A stretch of 64,000 nucleotides of DNA from Opitutia bacterium (GCA_003569165.1 BGOI01000001.1:62001-126000); one strand, 5' to 3'. Positions 41,593-52,043 are shown, counted from the stretch's first letter. Made by a program: numbers and translations. The notes: generated from the letters alone by a model not told the origin.

Positions 41593-43497
41593 TTACTTGT
41601 CGAAGCGCTTGCGCTCGTTTTCCGTGAGGTAACGCTTGCGCATGCGGATGAAGTTCGGGGTGATTTCGACCATCTCGTCGGACTCGATGTATTCGAGGCA
41701 GGCCTCGAGGGACATCTGGCGCATCGGCTTGATCTTGGCCGCGTCGTCGGAACCAGAAGCACGCACGTTCGAGAGCTTCTTGTTGATGACGAGGTTGATC
41801 TCGAGGTCGTTATCCTTGCAATGCTCGCCCACGATCTGACCCATGTAGATCTCGTCGGTCGGCTTCACGAAGAAGTCGCCACGGTCGTAGAGACGGTCAA
41901 GGGAGTAGGCCGTGACGGCGCCTCCTTCTCCGCCGATCATCACGCCGGCGGCGCGGTGAGGGGCTTCGCCGCGGACCGGCTCATAACCAAGGAGATTGTG
42001 GTACATGACGGCTTCGCCACGGGTGGTGGTGAGCATCAGAGTGCGCAGACCGAAGAGGGCGCGGGAAGGAACTTTGAATTCCATGTGGATCCAGCCGCTG
42101 GTGCCGGCCTTGGCGTCCATCGAGCGGAGTTCGCCACGACGACCGAGGACGAGGGACATCACGTCACTCTGGGAGGCTTCAGGGCAATCGACTGCCAAGG
42201 TTTCGACGGGCTCGCACTCGACGCCGTCGATCTGCTTCATGATCACGGTGGGCTTGCCCACGGAGAGTTCATAACCTTCGCGGCGCATCGTTTCGATGAG
42301 CACGCCGAGGTGCATCAGGCCGCGGCCGGAGACCTTCCAGGAGTCGGCGCCGACTTCGCGGTCGACGCGGAGAGCGACGTTCTTCTCAAGTTCCTTGATG
42401 AGGCGCTCGCCGACCTGACGGCCGGTGACGAACTTACCATCGCGACCAGCGAAGGGCGAATCGTTAACGCGGAAGGCCATGGTCACGGTGGGCTCGTCGA
42501 CGCTGACCGGAGTCATCGGACGGGGGTCTTCGATGTCGGTGATGGTCGCGCCGATTTCGACGTGGTCGAGGCCGATGACAGCACAGATGTCGCCGGCGGA
42601 GACTTCCTGGGCCTTAACGCGGCCGAGGGCTTCGAAGACTTCGACTTCCAGGACGCGCTGCTTGAACTGCTCACCCGCGCGGGTGACCATCATGACAGGC
42701 ATACCGGGAGCAATCTTACCAGCGGTCACGCGGCCGACAGCGATACGACCGACGTAGTCGGAGTAAAGCATGGCGGTCACCATGATCTGGAGAGGGTTGG
42801 CGAGAGCCTCGGCGCGGGACTTGAAGCCGGCGGCGGCACCACGGGAGGAACCTTCGGCGTAGGGCTCAGGAATCTTGTCGACGATGGTGTAGAAGAGATC
42901 CATCAGGTCCTTCGGGCGGTGGCCTTCCACGGTCTTGGCGCGGTCGAGGGTACCCCAGCCTTCGCGGCCGGAAGCGTAGATGATCGGGAAATCGAGGGCG
43001 GACTCCGGCGCGTCGAGGGCGACGAGCAAGTCGAAGACTTCGTCGACGACGGCGTCCGGGCGGGCGGAAGACTTATCGATCTTGTTGATGACGACGATGG
43101 GCTTCAGGCCGAGGGCGAGCGCCTTGGAGAGCACGAAGCGGGTCTGAGGCATCGGGCCTTCGAAGGAGTCGACGACGAGGAGGCAACCGTCCGCCATGTT
43201 GAGCACGCGTTCGACTTCGCCGCCGAAGTCGGCGTGGCCCGGGGTGTCGATGAGGTTGATCTTGTATTCCTTCTGGTCGCGAGGGTCGGTCCACTTGATC
43301 GCGCAGTTCTTAGCAGTGATCGTGATGCCGCGTTCGCGCTCGAGGTCGCCCGAGTCCATGATCAGGCCGTGCTGGCCGCCAGCGAGCTTGTCGAGGTCCT
43401 CGGGACGGAACATGCCGGACTGGTAGAGAAGTCGGTCGGTCAGGGTCGTTTTGCCATGGTCGACGTGAGCAATGACTGCGATGTTACGGAGATTCAT
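41593..43497 (-). CDS. typA: Translational GTPase TypA/BipA
   Basis: A 634-residue ribosome-binding GTPase. G1 is [16 protein letters not shown]3 [21 protein letters not shown] and G4 NKIDK. Domain II, an EF-G-like domain III/V and the TypA-specific C-terminal domain (ending [13 protein letters not shown]) follow. It supports ribosome assembly and growth under cold or other stress. It is transcribed alone; the flanking genes converge on it or lie 105 bp away. Confidence 0.96.
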   Translation of the reverse strand: MNLRNIAVIAHVDHGKTTLTDRLLYQSGMFRPEDLDKLAGGQHGLIMDSGDLERERGITITAKNCAIKWTDPRDQKEYKINLIDTPGHADFGGEVERVLNMADGCLLVVDSFEGPMPQTRFVLSKALALGLKPIVVINKIDKSSARPDAVVDEVFDLLVALDAPESALDFPIIYASGREGWGTLDRAKTVEGHRPKDLMDLFYTIVDKIPEPYAEGSSRGAAAGFKSRAEALANPLQIMVTAMLYSDYVGRIAVGRVTAGKIAPGMPVMMVTRAGEQFKQRVLEVEVFEALGRVKAQEVSAGDICAVIGLDHVEIGATITDIEDPRPMTPVSVDEPTVTMAFRVNDSPFAGRDGKFVTGRQVGERLIKELEKNVALRVDREVGADSWKVSGRGLMHLGVLIETMRREGYELSVGKPTVIMKQIDGVECEPVETLAVDCPEASQSDVMSLVLGRRGELRSMDAKAGTSGWIHMEFKVPSRALFGLRTLMLTTTRGEAVMYHNLLGYEPVRGEAPHRAAGVMIGGEGGAVTAYSLDRLYDRGDFFVKPTDEIYMGQIVGEHCKDNDLEINLVINKKLSNVRASGSDDAAKIKPMRQMSLEACLEYIESDEMVEITPNFIRMRKRYLTENERKRFDK

Positions 43498-43602
43498 CTG
43501 TAAAGGCCTTACGCATAGGAAAATAGGCCCTTGTGCAAGGGGAATAAGCCACCGTTACCCAATTATTGCGGGTTTCTGGGCACCCAGCGGGGGTGGACAG
43601 GC

Positions 43603-45708
43603 TCAGGCCAGCCCGTCGCGCTCCAAAAGGGCCTCTGGATCGAGGTCCCGGCCCATGAAATCCCGGAAGAGTGTCTCGGCCGGCTCGGAATTACCCTTGG
43701 AGAGAACCTTGGCCCTGAGTTCCCGCCCCACCTGGGGGTTCAGGACCCCCTCCTTGAGGAAGCGGGTGAAGGCGTCGGCCTCGAGGGCCTCGGCCCACTT
43801 GTAAGAATAATAACCTGCGGCGTAGCCCGTGGCATCCGAGAACAGGTGGTTAAATCGGCGGGCCATCGCCGGGCCCCGGCGGGTGGTCCGGGCCTGCCAG
43901 TCGGCGAAGTCCTCGTTCCAATGGGAGTCCAGGTCGCGACCGCGGAGCTCCTCGGCGCGGATGTGCAGGTCGAGGTCGAGCTTGGAGAAGGCGAGCTGGC
44001 GCATGCAGGTCGAGGCGGCGCGGAAGTTGGCGGCGGCATCGAGTTTGGCGAGGAGGTCGGAGGGCAACGGAGCGCCGGTCTCGTGGTGGCGGGCGAAGAC
44101 AGCGAGGGACTCTTCCTCCCAGCACCAGTTCTCCAGGATCTGCGAAGGTAGCTCGACGAAATCCCAGGCGACGCGCACGCCGGAGAGGGATTCGACTTCG
44201 ACCTCGCTGAGGAGGTGATGGAGCAGATGCCCGAACTCGTGGAAGACCGTGGTGACTTCGTCGTGATTGAGCAGCGCCTCCTTGCCGGCGACGGGCGGCG
44301 TGAAGTTGCCGCACATCAGGCCGAGGTGCGGAGCGAACGCGCCGTCCGGACGCGGTCCACCGGTACGGAAGAAGTTCATCCAGGCTCCTCCCCTCTTCGA
44401 TTCACGCGGGAACCAGTCGGTGTAGAAAGAGCCGAGCAGACGGCCTCCATCGCGCACTTCGTAGAAGCGGACTTCAGGATGCCAGACGCAGATTGGGGCG
44501 CCTTCAACGCGCGGTTCAGCCGCACGGACGACGGTCTTAGCGCCGGTGGCTTGGTCGATATGATAAGTATCGCGAGCGACGACCTGGATGCCGAAGAGAC
44601 CGCCGAAGAGACGGAACATGCCTGCAATCACGCCGTCGACCGGAAACCACGGGCGCAAGGCCTCGTCATCGAAATCGTATTTCTCGCGACGCATCTTCTC
44701 GGACCAGTAACCGAATTCCCATGGGTGCAGCGAACGGAGCGCATCGCCGGCCTTGGCCGCGCGGTATTGTTCGAGCTCGATGCCTTCGGCCTGGAACTTC
44801 GGGCGGATGCGTAGGCCGATGTCCTCGATGAACTTCAGCGCCATGTCGCCCGTGCGCGCCATGCGGCGGGCCGTGGTGAAATCGGCGAAGTGTTTCTTGC
44901 CCAGCAGGCGGGCCTTCTCGTGACGCAGGGCGAGGATTTCGCCGACGAGCGCGGTGTTGTCCCAAGCGTCCTTCAGGCCGACCTGACCCAGGCCTTCCCA
45001 GCACTGGCGGCGCAGGTCTTCGTCATCGGCGTATTGCAGCACCGGGATGACCGAGGGGGACTGCAGGGTGATACGCCAGGCTTCCGGCTTACCCTTGGCG
45101 GTCGCGGATTGCTTGGCCGCGGCGAGTGCGCCGGCGGGCAGGCCAGAGAGGCGTTTCTCGTCGTCGATGAAGAGTTCCCACGCGTTGGTGGAATCCAAGA
45201 CGTTCTCGGAATACTTCTGCGTCTTCTCCGCCAACTGCGCGTTGAGGGTCGCCAGACGCGTCTTCCCTTCCGCCGGCAGATCGGCGCCGTTCTCTTCGAA
45301 GTCGGCCATCGTCTCCTCGAGGAAACGACGCCGAACGCCCGTGAGCGCTTTCGCGTCGGCCGTCGCCGCGTAGGCCTTGAAGACCGCCCAGAGTTCCGGA
45401 TCAAGCGTCAGCGAGGTAAAGAACGCCGTGACCTCGGGCATCATTGCATTGTAGGCCTTACGGAGTTCGGGCGAGTTCAGGACCGAGTCGAGGTGCGAGA
45501 CCAGGCCCCAAGCGCGGGAGAGTTCCTTCGTAGTGGCCTCGAAGCCCAGCAGCACCTGAGCATAGGTAAGGTCGGTGCCCTTTGTGTGCTTGAACGCATC
45601 GACGTTGGCGCGGGCGCGGTGCAAGGCCTCGCGGATATCCGGCTCGACGTGTTCGGGCTTCAGGCTGCTCCAGTCGAAAAGGAACTCGTCGGCAAGGAAG
45701 GGGTGCAC
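43603..45708 (-). CDS. M3-family oligopeptidase (PrlC/Dcp type)
   Basis: A 701-residue zinc metallopeptidase. The active site VFHEFGHLLHHLLSEVEVESLSG (zinc ligands in HEFGH) is present, with SGVRVAWDFVELPSQILENWCWE downstream supplying the third ligand. The N-terminal part is helical (TYAQVLLGFEATTKELSRAW). It cleaves short peptides in the cytoplasm, completing proteolysis. The start appears to be GTG at 45708 (Met-His-Pro-Phe-Leu), which matches the family N-terminus. Confidence 0.93.
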   Translation of the reverse strand: MHPFLADEFLFDWSSLKPEHVEPDIREALHRARANVDAFKHTKGTDLTYAQVLLGFEATTKELSRAWGLVSHLDSVLNSPELRKAYNAMMPEVTAFFTSLTLDPELWAVFKAYAATADAKALTGVRRRFLEETMADFEENGADLPAEGKTRLATLNAQLAEKTQKYSENVLDSTNAWELFIDDEKRLSGLPAGALAAAKQSATAKGKPEAWRITLQSPSVIPVLQYADDEDLRRQCWEGLGQVGLKDAWDNTALVGEILALRHEKARLLGKKHFADFTTARRMARTGDMALKFIEDIGLRIRPKFQAEGIELEQYRAAKAGDALRSLHPWEFGYWSEKMRREKYDFDDEALRPWFPVDGVIAGMFRLFGGLFGIQVVARDTYHIDQATGAKTVVRAAEPRVEGAPICVWHPEVRFYEVRDGGRLLGSFYTDWFPRESKRGGAWMNFFRTGGPRPDGAFAPHLGLMCGNFTPPVAGKEALLNHDEVTTVFHEFGHLLHHLLSEVEVESLSGVRVAWDFVELPSQILENWCWEEESLAVFARHHETGAPLPSDLLAKLDAAANFRAASTCMRQLAFSKLDLDLHIRAEELRGRDLDSHWNEDFADWQARTTRRGPAMARRFNHLFSDATGYAAGYYSYKWAEALEADAFTRFLKEGVLNPQVGRELRAKVLSKGNSEPAETLFRDFMGRDLDPEALLERDGLA

Positions 45709-45807
45709 GCCTTCACCGTGCGGGAACGGAGGCCGATTTCAAGGCAACCCTACGCCCTATCAGCAGCGAGGGCTTGCGGGACGGCCTGGGCGGGCACACC
45801 TTGAGGC

Positions 45808-46250
45808 ATGAGCAAGTTGGAGGCAGTGCCCGTCACCGGCATCGAGGTCATCCCCGTCAAGGGAGGTACCGCCGTATTCCTCGTGACCGCCGCGAAGACG
45901 ATGGTCATCCAGGTCGACCCGTCCGTCGGTGAAGCCCTCAAGGGTGCCTTGGACGGCCGCGTGCCTGATCGCCCCCAGTCTCACGACCTCATGCTGCATC
46001 TCCTCCTCGGCTTGGACGCCGGCGTGGTCCACGTGGCGATTGTCGACGTCAAGGATGGCGTCTTTTTCGCCCGCATCCTACTCGGCCAGGAAGGCCCCGT
46101 CGCCCGTAAGATTGCCGAAGTCGACGCGCGTCCCAGCGACGCCCTCGTGCTCGCCGTGAAGGCCAAGCGCCGGTGTTCATCGCCAAGGCCGTCTTGGACG
46201 TCTGCGACGACATGGCGGAAATGCTCGCGCGCCTGCGCAAGCAGGCGTGA
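45808..46250 (+). CDS. Bifunctional-nuclease (DUF151) domain protein, with a frameshift
   Basis: The first 120 codons read as a BFN domain: VTGIEVIPVKGG, FLVTAAKTMVIQVD, SHDLMLHLL, VDVKDGVFFARI and ARPSDALVLAVKAK. After AAG at 46165-46167 the frame breaks. Adding one G there restores Ala-Pro-Val-Phe-Ile-Ala-Lys-Ala-Val-Leu and a helix ending MAEMLARLRKQA, with TGA at 46248-46250 (147 residues). The restored end is what the family has. The Dus gene starts inside this stop (GTGA). The role of bacterial BFN proteins is not settled. Confidence 0.82.
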
Positions 46251-47306
46251 GCGGCCCGCTGCCAGTCCCCGTCGTCGCCGGCACGCGCCCTTCGGTGCTC
46301 GCGCCGATGCAGGACGTGACCACGACCGGCTTCATGCGCGTCATCGGTCGCCGCGGCGCGCCTGACTGGTTCGTGACCGAATATTTCCGAGTCCATGAGA
46401 GCTCGACGCCTGAGAAGCACATCGTCGACTCGGTCGTCAACCACGGCACCGGCCGGCCGGTCTTCGCGCAGCTCATCGGTGAGGACACCCCGCACATGCT
46501 CCGCACCATCCGCGAGCTGGGGAAGCTGCCTATCGCTGGCATCGACCTCAACATGGGTTGCCCCGCGCCCAAGGTGTATCGCAAGAACGTCGGCGGCGGA
46601 CTCCTAGCGCGACCCCGCTAAGATCGACGAACTCATCGGCGCCATGCGCCAAGAGATTCCTGGACTCTTCACCGTCAAGATGCGCATCGGCTTCGACAGC
46701 CAGGAACGCTTCGACGAGATCCTCGCGATCGTCGCCAAGCATCAGGTCGATCTCCTCACCGTGCACGGCCGTACCGTCAAAGGCCTGTATTGGTCAGAGG
46801 TGGATTACGTCGCCATCGCCAAGGCCGTGGCGTCCGTACCCTGCCCTGTCATCGCTAACGGTGACGTCACCTCCGCCGCCAAGGCCCAGCGCCTTGCGTC
46901 CGAGACGAAGGCTTACGGCATGATGATGGGCCGACACGCCATCCGGAATCCGTGGATCTTTCGCCAATGGCGTGAAGTCCAACAGGGCCAGACGCCGTTC
47001 GTGCCTACGCTCACCGACGTGCGGACCTATATCCAGGAGCTCGCTGACGAATGCTGTGATGCTGCCAAGGCCACCGACAAGCAGGCCGGCCGCCTCAAGA
47101 AATTCCTCAACTTCGTCGGGCTCGCCGTGGATACCGAAGGCAAGTTCCTGCACGACATGCGCCGGACCGAAAACCTGCCGGACCTTCTGAAGTGCTGCGA
47201 CGCCCACCTGCTGGGAGCACGTGCCAGCGAAGCCTATCCCGACGAACCGCACCGCGGCCTCATCGCTCGGCCCACGCGCGAGACGCAACAGGGCTGCGCG
47301 CTCTGA
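46247..47306 (+). CDS. tRNA-dihydrouridine synthase, with a frameshift
   Basis: An FMN enzyme reducing uridines in tRNA D-loops. The first frame gives VLAPMQDVTTTGFMRV, FAQLIGED and DLNMGCPAPKVYRKNVGGGLL, including the catalytic Cys, then stops at 46619. The next frame continues with AKIDELIGAMR, VKMRIGFD, LLTVHGRT, PVIANGDVTSA and GMMMGRHAIRNPWIF. Removing one base (the G near 46607) or adding two joins them to about 352 residues. All motifs are intact, so the gene is probably functional and the break a sequence error. The start is GTG at 46247. Confidence 0.88.
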
Positions 47307-47308
47307 GC

Positions 47309-48007
47309 TCAGCCTTCACGCACACCGGCGCGGAGGCGACGGTCCTTGGCGAGCACGAAGAGCAGCGGGCCGCCGATCACGAGCAGGGACCAGAGTCCGA
47401 GGACCAGGGCCCAGAACGTACCGAGCCCGCAGAAGCAGGACTGCTTGCGGCGCAGCACGAAATACCAAGGGAGACAGAGGGCCATGCCCACCGCGGAGCC
47501 CGCGATGCTCTTGCCCACGAAGCGTTCCACCGCATCGGCCTGACCGCGCGAGCGATGCAGCAGAATCGGAATCCAAATCAGCCACGACACCACCCAGACG
47601 GCAAGGGCGCCGATAATGTAAGGCCTAGAGTCAAAACCCTTCGGATCGGCCGCCGCGGAAAGATAATAGAGGTCGACCGAAGCGAGCAGCGGGACCGCGA
47701 GGAACAGCCCGCCAAGGAAAGAGGCGGCGAGTACGCGTGGGCCGAGCGGGACCTTGCCGCCCGTCGACGGAGCGACTGGCAACGGCAGCAGCAAGAGACA
47801 CGACTGCAGAAGGGCGAAACCCCAGAGCAGTAGAATCCAGAGCCAATCCGAACCCCTGGCCTCAAAGACACCTGCACCGAATAGATCCTTGAGGTTCACC
47901 TTACTGCCACCCCAACCGACGAGGGCGACGACCAACATCATCACGAAATTAAACGCGAAAGCCAGCAGCACGGAGAGGGCTAGGATACGGAAAAGGACGC
48001 GGGGCAT
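47309..48007 (-). CDS. Multi-pass membrane protein of unknown function
   Basis: A 232-residue protein with about six hydrophobic helices, a short loop containing DLFGAGVFEARGSDW after the first, and a basic C-terminus (AKDRRLRAGVREG). Two Cys (SCFCGLG) flank the penultimate helix. No known family is recognised. The ATG at 48007 (Met-Pro-Arg-Val-Leu) fits a membrane-protein start better than an upstream ATG-less extension. It converges on the Dus gene with a 2-bp gap. Confidence 0.72.
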   Translation of the reverse strand: MPRVLFRILALSVLLAFAFNFVMMLVVALVGWGGSKVNLKDLFGAGVFEARGSDWLWILLLWGFALLQSCLLLLPLPVAPSTGGKVPLGPRVLAASFLGGLFLAVPLLASVDLYYLSAAADPKGFDSRPYIIGALAVWVVSWLIWIPILLHRSRGQADAVERFVGKSIAGSAVGMALCLPWYFVLRRKQSCFCGLGTFWALVLGLWSLLVIGGPLLFVLAKDRRLRAGVREG

Positions 48008-48111
48008 GGTGGGGTACCCGAAGCCTATCCCGACGGCCCGGTAAGCCAAGGAAAAGCTTCGGACGGCGACCTCCCCTTGACTCCCGCCGTTTGCCCCTAA
48101 ACTTAAAGGTC

Positions 48112-48429
48112 ATGATCAACCTCACCGAAGCCGCTGCCCAGCAGATCCAGGTGCTCCAGAAAGCCCAGGCCAACCCCGAGTCCGTCCTCCGCGTCCTCGT
48201 GGAGACCGGCGGTTGCTCCGGCTTCGAATACGGCATGGCTTTCGACGTGCGCAAGGCCGACGACCTCGAGTTCGAAAGCCAAGGCATGAAGATTCTCATC
48301 GATCCGACCAGCCACGCGTACCTCGACGGTTCCACCGTCCATTTCGACGACGGCCTGCACGGCAAGGGCTTCGAAGTCCGCAACCCGAACGCTGCCAGCA
48401 CCTGCGGCTGCGGTAAATCCTTCAGCTAA
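48112..48429 (+). CDS. A-type iron-sulfur cluster carrier (ErpA/SufA/IscA family)
   Basis: A 105-residue protein with the three conserved cysteines in [12 protein letters not shown] and [10 protein letters not shown]. Strand and turn pattern match HesB domain proteins, which pass Fe-S clusters to targets. The ATG at 48112 gives Met-Ile-Asn-Leu-Thr-Glu-Ala-Ala, the usual start. No suf or isc genes are next to it. msrB follows after 4 bp. Confidence 0.92.
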   Translation: MINLTEAAAQQIQVLQKAQANPESVLRVLVETGGCSGFEYGMAFDVRKADDLEFESQGMKILIDPTSHAYLDGSTVHFDDGLHGKGFEVRNPNAASTCGCGKSFS

Positions 48430-48433
48430 CACC

Positions 48434-49051
48434 ATGAATATGAAAACCTGGCTCCTCACGACCGGCGTTCTCGCCCTCGCCGCACTCACCTACACCCTCT
48501 CCGCCGCCAGCGACAAGAAGGTCACCCCCTCCCCCTCTCCCGAAACCAAGCCCATGAAAGATTCCGCCAAAGCCAAAGTAACCCAGGTGCTCGTCACGCT
48601 CGACGACGGCAAGGGCGGCATCGGCAAACCCACGCTCGTCGACAAGGTCGTCAAGACCGACGCCGAGTGGGCGGCCATGCTCACGCCTGAGCAATACCGG
48701 GTCACCCGCGGCAAGGGCACCGAGCGTCCGTTCTGCGGCACCCTGCTCGACAACAAGAAGACCGGCACGTACCACTGCCTCTGTTGCGATCTCCCGCTCT
48801 TCTCATCGAACGCCAAGTTCGATTCCGGCACCGGCTGGCCGAGCTTCTTCAAAGGTGTCTCCAAGGAGAACATCGCCACCATCACCGACAGCAGCCACGG
48901 CATGACCCGCACCGAGATCCTGTGCGCGCGCTGCGACTGCCACCTCGGCCACGTGTTCGAAGACGGTCCCGCTCCGACCGGCCTGCGCTACTGCCTCAAC
49001 TCCGAGTCCCTCAAGTTCAAGGAACTCAAGGGCACGCCGGAGAAGAAGTAA
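48434..49051 (+). CDS. msrB: Exported peptide-methionine (R)-S-oxide reductase
   Basis: A 205-residue protein. An N-terminal signal segment ([20 protein letters not shown]) is followed by a charged linker and a full MsrB domain: zinc Cys pairs CLCC and [15 protein letters not shown] and the catalytic RYCLNS near the C-terminus. It reduces methionine R-sulfoxide, here outside the cytoplasm or anchored to the inner membrane. It follows an Fe-S carrier gene directly, so both may serve oxidative-stress protection. It converges on obg with 1 bp between. Confidence 0.92.
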   Translation: MNMKTWLLTTGVLALAALTYTLSAASDKKVTPSPSPETKPMKDSAKAKVTQVLVTLDDGKGGIGKPTLVDKVVKTDAEWAAMLTPEQYRVTRGKGTERPFCGTLLDNKKTGTYHCLCCDLPLFSSNAKFDSGTGWPSFFKGVSKENIATITDSSHGMTRTEILCARCDCHLGHVFEDGPAPTGLRYCLNSESLKFKELKGTPEKK

Positions 49052-49052
49052 C

Positions 49053-50372
49053 TTACTTCTTTTTCGCCTTCGACTTCGAGGCCGCCTTCTTCACCGGGGC
49101 GGCCTTCTTCTTGGCCACGACCTTGACCGGCTGCTTCTTCTTGGCGACCGGCTTAGCGACCTTCTTCGGGAGAGCCTTCTTCTTGGCGATGACCTTAGTC
49201 TTCTTCACGACTGGCTTAGATTTCGGAGCAGCCTTCTTCGACTTAGCTGGCTTGGCGGCTTTCTTGACCACCGGCTTGGCCTTCGCCTTCGGGGCGTCGA
49301 CCTTGGCGACGTGGACCTTCGCCAGGCGCTTGGCCAAGGCGGGTTCGACGTAAGGAGCGGGTGCCTTCGGGCGCTGGTCGACCGGGCCTTTCACGGCAGC
49401 CCAGAGCTTGTCGCGGAATTCCTGGATGCCTTCCTGCGAGTAGCAAGAAATCGGGATGACCATGTCCTTCACGCGTTCCTGGAACTTCTTCAGCTTCGCG
49501 GCCGCGGCCGGGAGATCCATCTTGTTGGCCACGATGATGCGCGGCTTCGCGGCGAGGATCGGCGAGTAAAGGCGGAGTTCGCGCTCGAGGATGCGGTGAT
49601 CGTCCCACGGCTCGCGGTTTTCGCTGCCGGCCATGTCGATGATGAAGACCAGCAACGAGCAGCGCTCGACGTGGCGGAGGAACTGGTGGCCCAGGCCGCG
49701 GTTCTCGTGCGCGCCTTCGATGAGGCCCGGGATGTCGGCCATCACGATGCGGTCGAAGCGATCGGTGTAGTCGATCACGCCCACATTGACGTGGAGGGTA
49801 GTGAAAGGATACGGCGCCATCTTCGGGCGGGCGGCGGTGAGGAGATTCGTCAGCGTCGACTTGCCCGCGTTCGGGTAGCCCACGAGGCCGATGTCGGCGA
49901 TCGTCTTGAGCACGATACGGAAGCTGCCTTCTTCGCCCGGGTAGCCAGGGGTGGTGCGACGGGGAGCCTGGTTGACCGAGCTCTTGAAGTTCATGTTGCC
50001 CATGCCGCCCTTGCCGCCGGCGAGGAGCACGACGCGTTCGCCGTGTTCGGTCAGTTCGGCCACGAGACGATTGGAGCCCTCTTCGAGGACCTGCGTGCCC
50101 GGAGGCACCGGCAGAATCAAGTCACCACCATCGGGACCTGCGCACTGGCGGCCCTGGCCCGGAGCGCCATTGCGGGCGCGACGGTGCGGCTGCCAGCGAT
50201 AAGCCTGCAGGTCGCCTTCGTTACGGTCGCAGAGCAGGACGACGTCGCCACCCTTGCCGCCGTTACCGCCGTCGGGTCCGCCCTTCGGGATGAATTTCTC
50301 ACGACGGAAGCTGACGCAGCCGTGGCCGCCGTCACCGGACTTCAGTTCTACCTTGGCTTCGTCGATAAACAT
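49053..50372 (-). CDS. obgE: Obg/CgtA GTPase with lysine-rich C-terminal tail
   Basis: A 439-residue ribosome-associated GTPase. The glycine-rich Obg fold is at residues 1-158 (KSGDGGHGCVSFRREKF, GGPDGGNGGKGGDVV). G1 is GYPNAGKSTLTN, followed by TTLHVNVGVIDY, DIPGLIEGAHENRGLGHQFL and NKMDLP. From about residue 353 to the end the protein becomes a Lys/Ala/Pro/Val tail, with Lys about 39 percent. It has degenerate repeats of the type Lys-x-Val-(Ala/Val/Ile)-Lys-Lys-Lys, like histone H1 or AlgP. This tail replaces the usual OCT domain and should bind nucleic acid. Confidence 0.94.
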   Translation of the reverse strand: MFIDEAKVELKSGDGGHGCVSFRREKFIPKGGPDGGNGGKGGDVVLLCDRNEGDLQAYRWQPHRRARNGAPGQGRQCAGPDGGDLILPVPPGTQVLEEGSNRLVAELTEHGERVVLLAGGKGGMGNMNFKSSVNQAPRRTTPGYPGEEGSFRIVLKTIADIGLVGYPNAGKSTLTNLLTAARPKMAPYPFTTLHVNVGVIDYTDRFDRIVMADIPGLIEGAHENRGLGHQFLRHVERCSLLVFIIDMAGSENREPWDDHRILERELRLYSPILAAKPRIIVANKMDLPAAAAKLKKFQERVKDMVIPISCYSQEGIQEFRDKLWAAVKGPVDQRPKAPAPYVEPALAKRLAKVHVAKVDAPKAKAKPVVKKAAKPAKSKKAAPKSKPVVKKTKVIAKKKALPKKVAKPVAKKKQPVKVVAKKKAAPVKKAASKSKAKKK

Positions 50373-50426
50373 TTCCCCTACGCTAGGGCCTCCCCAGCCC
50401 CGAGGGCGAGGAGGAAAGGCGACGGC

Positions 50427-51197
50427 TTAACGCTCCAGCCCGCGAGAACGCCGCAACCAGCGCTCGATCGGCGAGAAGAAGATGAGGTCGGCCAGTAGGC
50501 CGACGCCTACGACGACGAGCATCACGCCCACGACCTGATCCATGCGCAGCAGCTCGCGGCCGGCATGCAGAAGGGACCCTAGGCCGAAGCCGGAGAGAAT
50601 CACCACGAAGATTTCGGCCGCCATGAGCGACCGCCAGGCGAAAGCCCAACCCTGCTTGAGGCCGCTGATGACGCCGGGCAATGCGGCCGGGAAGATCACG
50701 CGCAGCCAGAGATGCCAGCCACGGGACCCCATTGTCATCGCCGCGCGGAGGTAGAGTGGCTGGACGGAGAGCACCGATTCCTGCACGGCGATAACGACGG
50801 CCCACACGGTGCCCATGACGACGACGAAAAGGACAGCGGCTTCATTCTGACCGAAAGCGATGATCGCCACCGGGACCCAGCACACCGAGGGAAGCGTCTG
50901 CAAGCCGAGCGACATAATACCGATGGTATCACGGGCGAGGCTCGAGCGGGCGCAGAGGGCTCCCACGGGGATACCGATGGCGGCTCCGATGATGAAGCCG
51001 AGCATCAGGCGCCGCATCGTGACCCACGTAGCCGAAGCCAGAGAGCCGTCACGAAGCGCGGACCAGAACCATTCTCCGATTTGCGTGGGCGCAGGGACCA
51101 GAACGTCGTCGACGCGGCCAGAGCGGACGAACCACTCCCAGCCGCCGAGAAGCAACAGGCCGATGACGATTGGGACGAGAGCGCGAGGGGATTTCAT
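50427..51197 (-). CDS. ABC transporter permease, nitrate/sulfonate/taurine type
   Basis: A 256-residue permease with six membrane helices and the BPD_transp_1 EAA-type loop AAMTMGSRGWHLWLRVIFPAALPGVISGLKQG. The family (SsuC/TauC/NrtB) imports alkanesulfonates, taurine, nitrate, bicarbonate or thiamine precursors. It overlaps the ATPase gene by 4 bp and is the last of three genes, binding protein-ATPase-permease. Confidence 0.9.
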   Translation of the reverse strand: MKSPRALVPIVIGLLLLGGWEWFVRSGRVDDVLVPAPTQIGEWFWSALRDGSLASATWVTMRRLMLGFIIGAAIGIPVGALCARSSLARDTIGIMSLGLQTLPSVCWVPVAIIAFGQNEAAVLFVVVMGTVWAVVIAVQESVLSVQPLYLRAAMTMGSRGWHLWLRVIFPAALPGVISGLKQGWAFAWRSLMAAEIFVVILSGFGLGSLLHAGRELLRMDQVVGVMLVVVGVGLLADLIFFSPIERWLRRSRGLER

Positions 51198-51997
51198 ACG
51201 AGGCCCTCCTTCGGTTCCGCGAGGTGGGCGGAAAGGGCGGTGGTGATGTCGGCGGCCAAGGTGGCCAGGGCCGGATCGTTGATCCGACGCGGACGCGGCA
51301 GGTCGATGTTGAAGACCTGACGGATGCGACCCGGATTGGGCGAAAGGAGTACGACGCGATCGCCGAGGCAGACCGCCTCGCGGATATTGTGCGTCACGAG
51401 TACAATCGTCTTCTTGCGCTGCGTGAAGATCTTCTGGATGTCGCCGTAAAGCTGATCACGCGTGAGTGCGTCGAGGGCCGAGAACGGCTCATCCATCAGG
51501 AGCACGCGCGGATTAGGGGCAAGCGAGCGGGCGAGGGCCACACGCTGGCGCATGCCACCAGAAAGCTCGTGCGGGTGGGCCTTCTCCTTGTCGGCCAGTC
51601 CGACGAGGTCCAGGTAGTAGCGAGCGGCTTCGGTGCGCTCGGCGTCGGTGAGGCCTGGCTTGAGGCGCAGGCCGAAGAGCACGTTCTCGAGGGCATCGAG
51701 CCATGGGAAGAGCGCATCTTGCTGGAACATCACGAGCCGGTCGCGGCCAGGCTCGACGACATTAGCTCCGTCGAGCTTGATCGAACCTTCGTCGACCTGT
51801 TCCAAGCCGGCGAGTAGGCTAAGCAAAGTAGATTTACCACAACCCGACGGACCGACGAGCACAAGGAATTCGCCTTCCTTCACCTGCAGGCTGATATCCT
51901 CCACCGCCGTGACGAGACCGGAGCGTCCGTTGAAACGCTTGGTCACGTTGCGCAGCGTAAGCTGGGAATTGGATTCACTGGACGGGTGGGCCGGCAT
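51194..51997 (-). CDS. ABC transporter ATP-binding protein, SsuB/TauB type
   Basis: A 267-residue ATPase. Walker A is GPSGCGKSTLLSLLAGLE, the Q-loop region FQQDALFPWLDALENV, the signature LSGGMRQRVALARSLA and Walker B VLLMDEPFSALD, with the switch His in VLVTHNIREAV. It energises import through the permease encoded downstream. The closest known group is SsuB/TauB/NrtD. Confidence 0.93.
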   Translation of the reverse strand: MPAHPSSESNSQLTLRNVTKRFNGRSGLVTAVEDISLQVKEGEFLVLVGPSGCGKSTLLSLLAGLEQVDEGSIKLDGANVVEPGRDRLVMFQQDALFPWLDALENVLFGLRLKPGLTDAERTEAARYYLDLVGLADKEKAHPHELSGGMRQRVALARSLAPNPRVLLMDEPFSALDALTRDQLYGDIQKIFTQRKKTIVLVTHNIREAVCLGDRVVLLSPNPGRIRQVFNIDLPRPRRINDPALATLAADITTALSAHLAEPKEGLV

Positions 51998-52043
51998 GGA
52001 GGCGAGGGATTAGCGGGAATGAAGCAGAAGAAAGCAAGGAGGG

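Noticed and set aside
41821-43503. 560-codon plus-strand frame over typA
   Set aside because: It is the mirror of a highly conserved GTPase gene; composition is His/Asp/Gly/Val-rich with no motif.
45709-45807. Frameshift or missing gene between the M3 peptidase and the BFN gene
   Set aside because: Both flanking genes start here divergently at family-typical positions; the 99-bp gap is a normal promoter region.
49060-49320. Tandem DNA repeat from the AAG/CTT-rich stretch
   Set aside because: It is explained by lysine/alanine codons of the Obg tail; units are degenerate at DNA level.
49311-50498. 395-codon plus-strand frame over obg
   Set aside because: Antisense to the GTPase with all G motifs intact on the minus strand.
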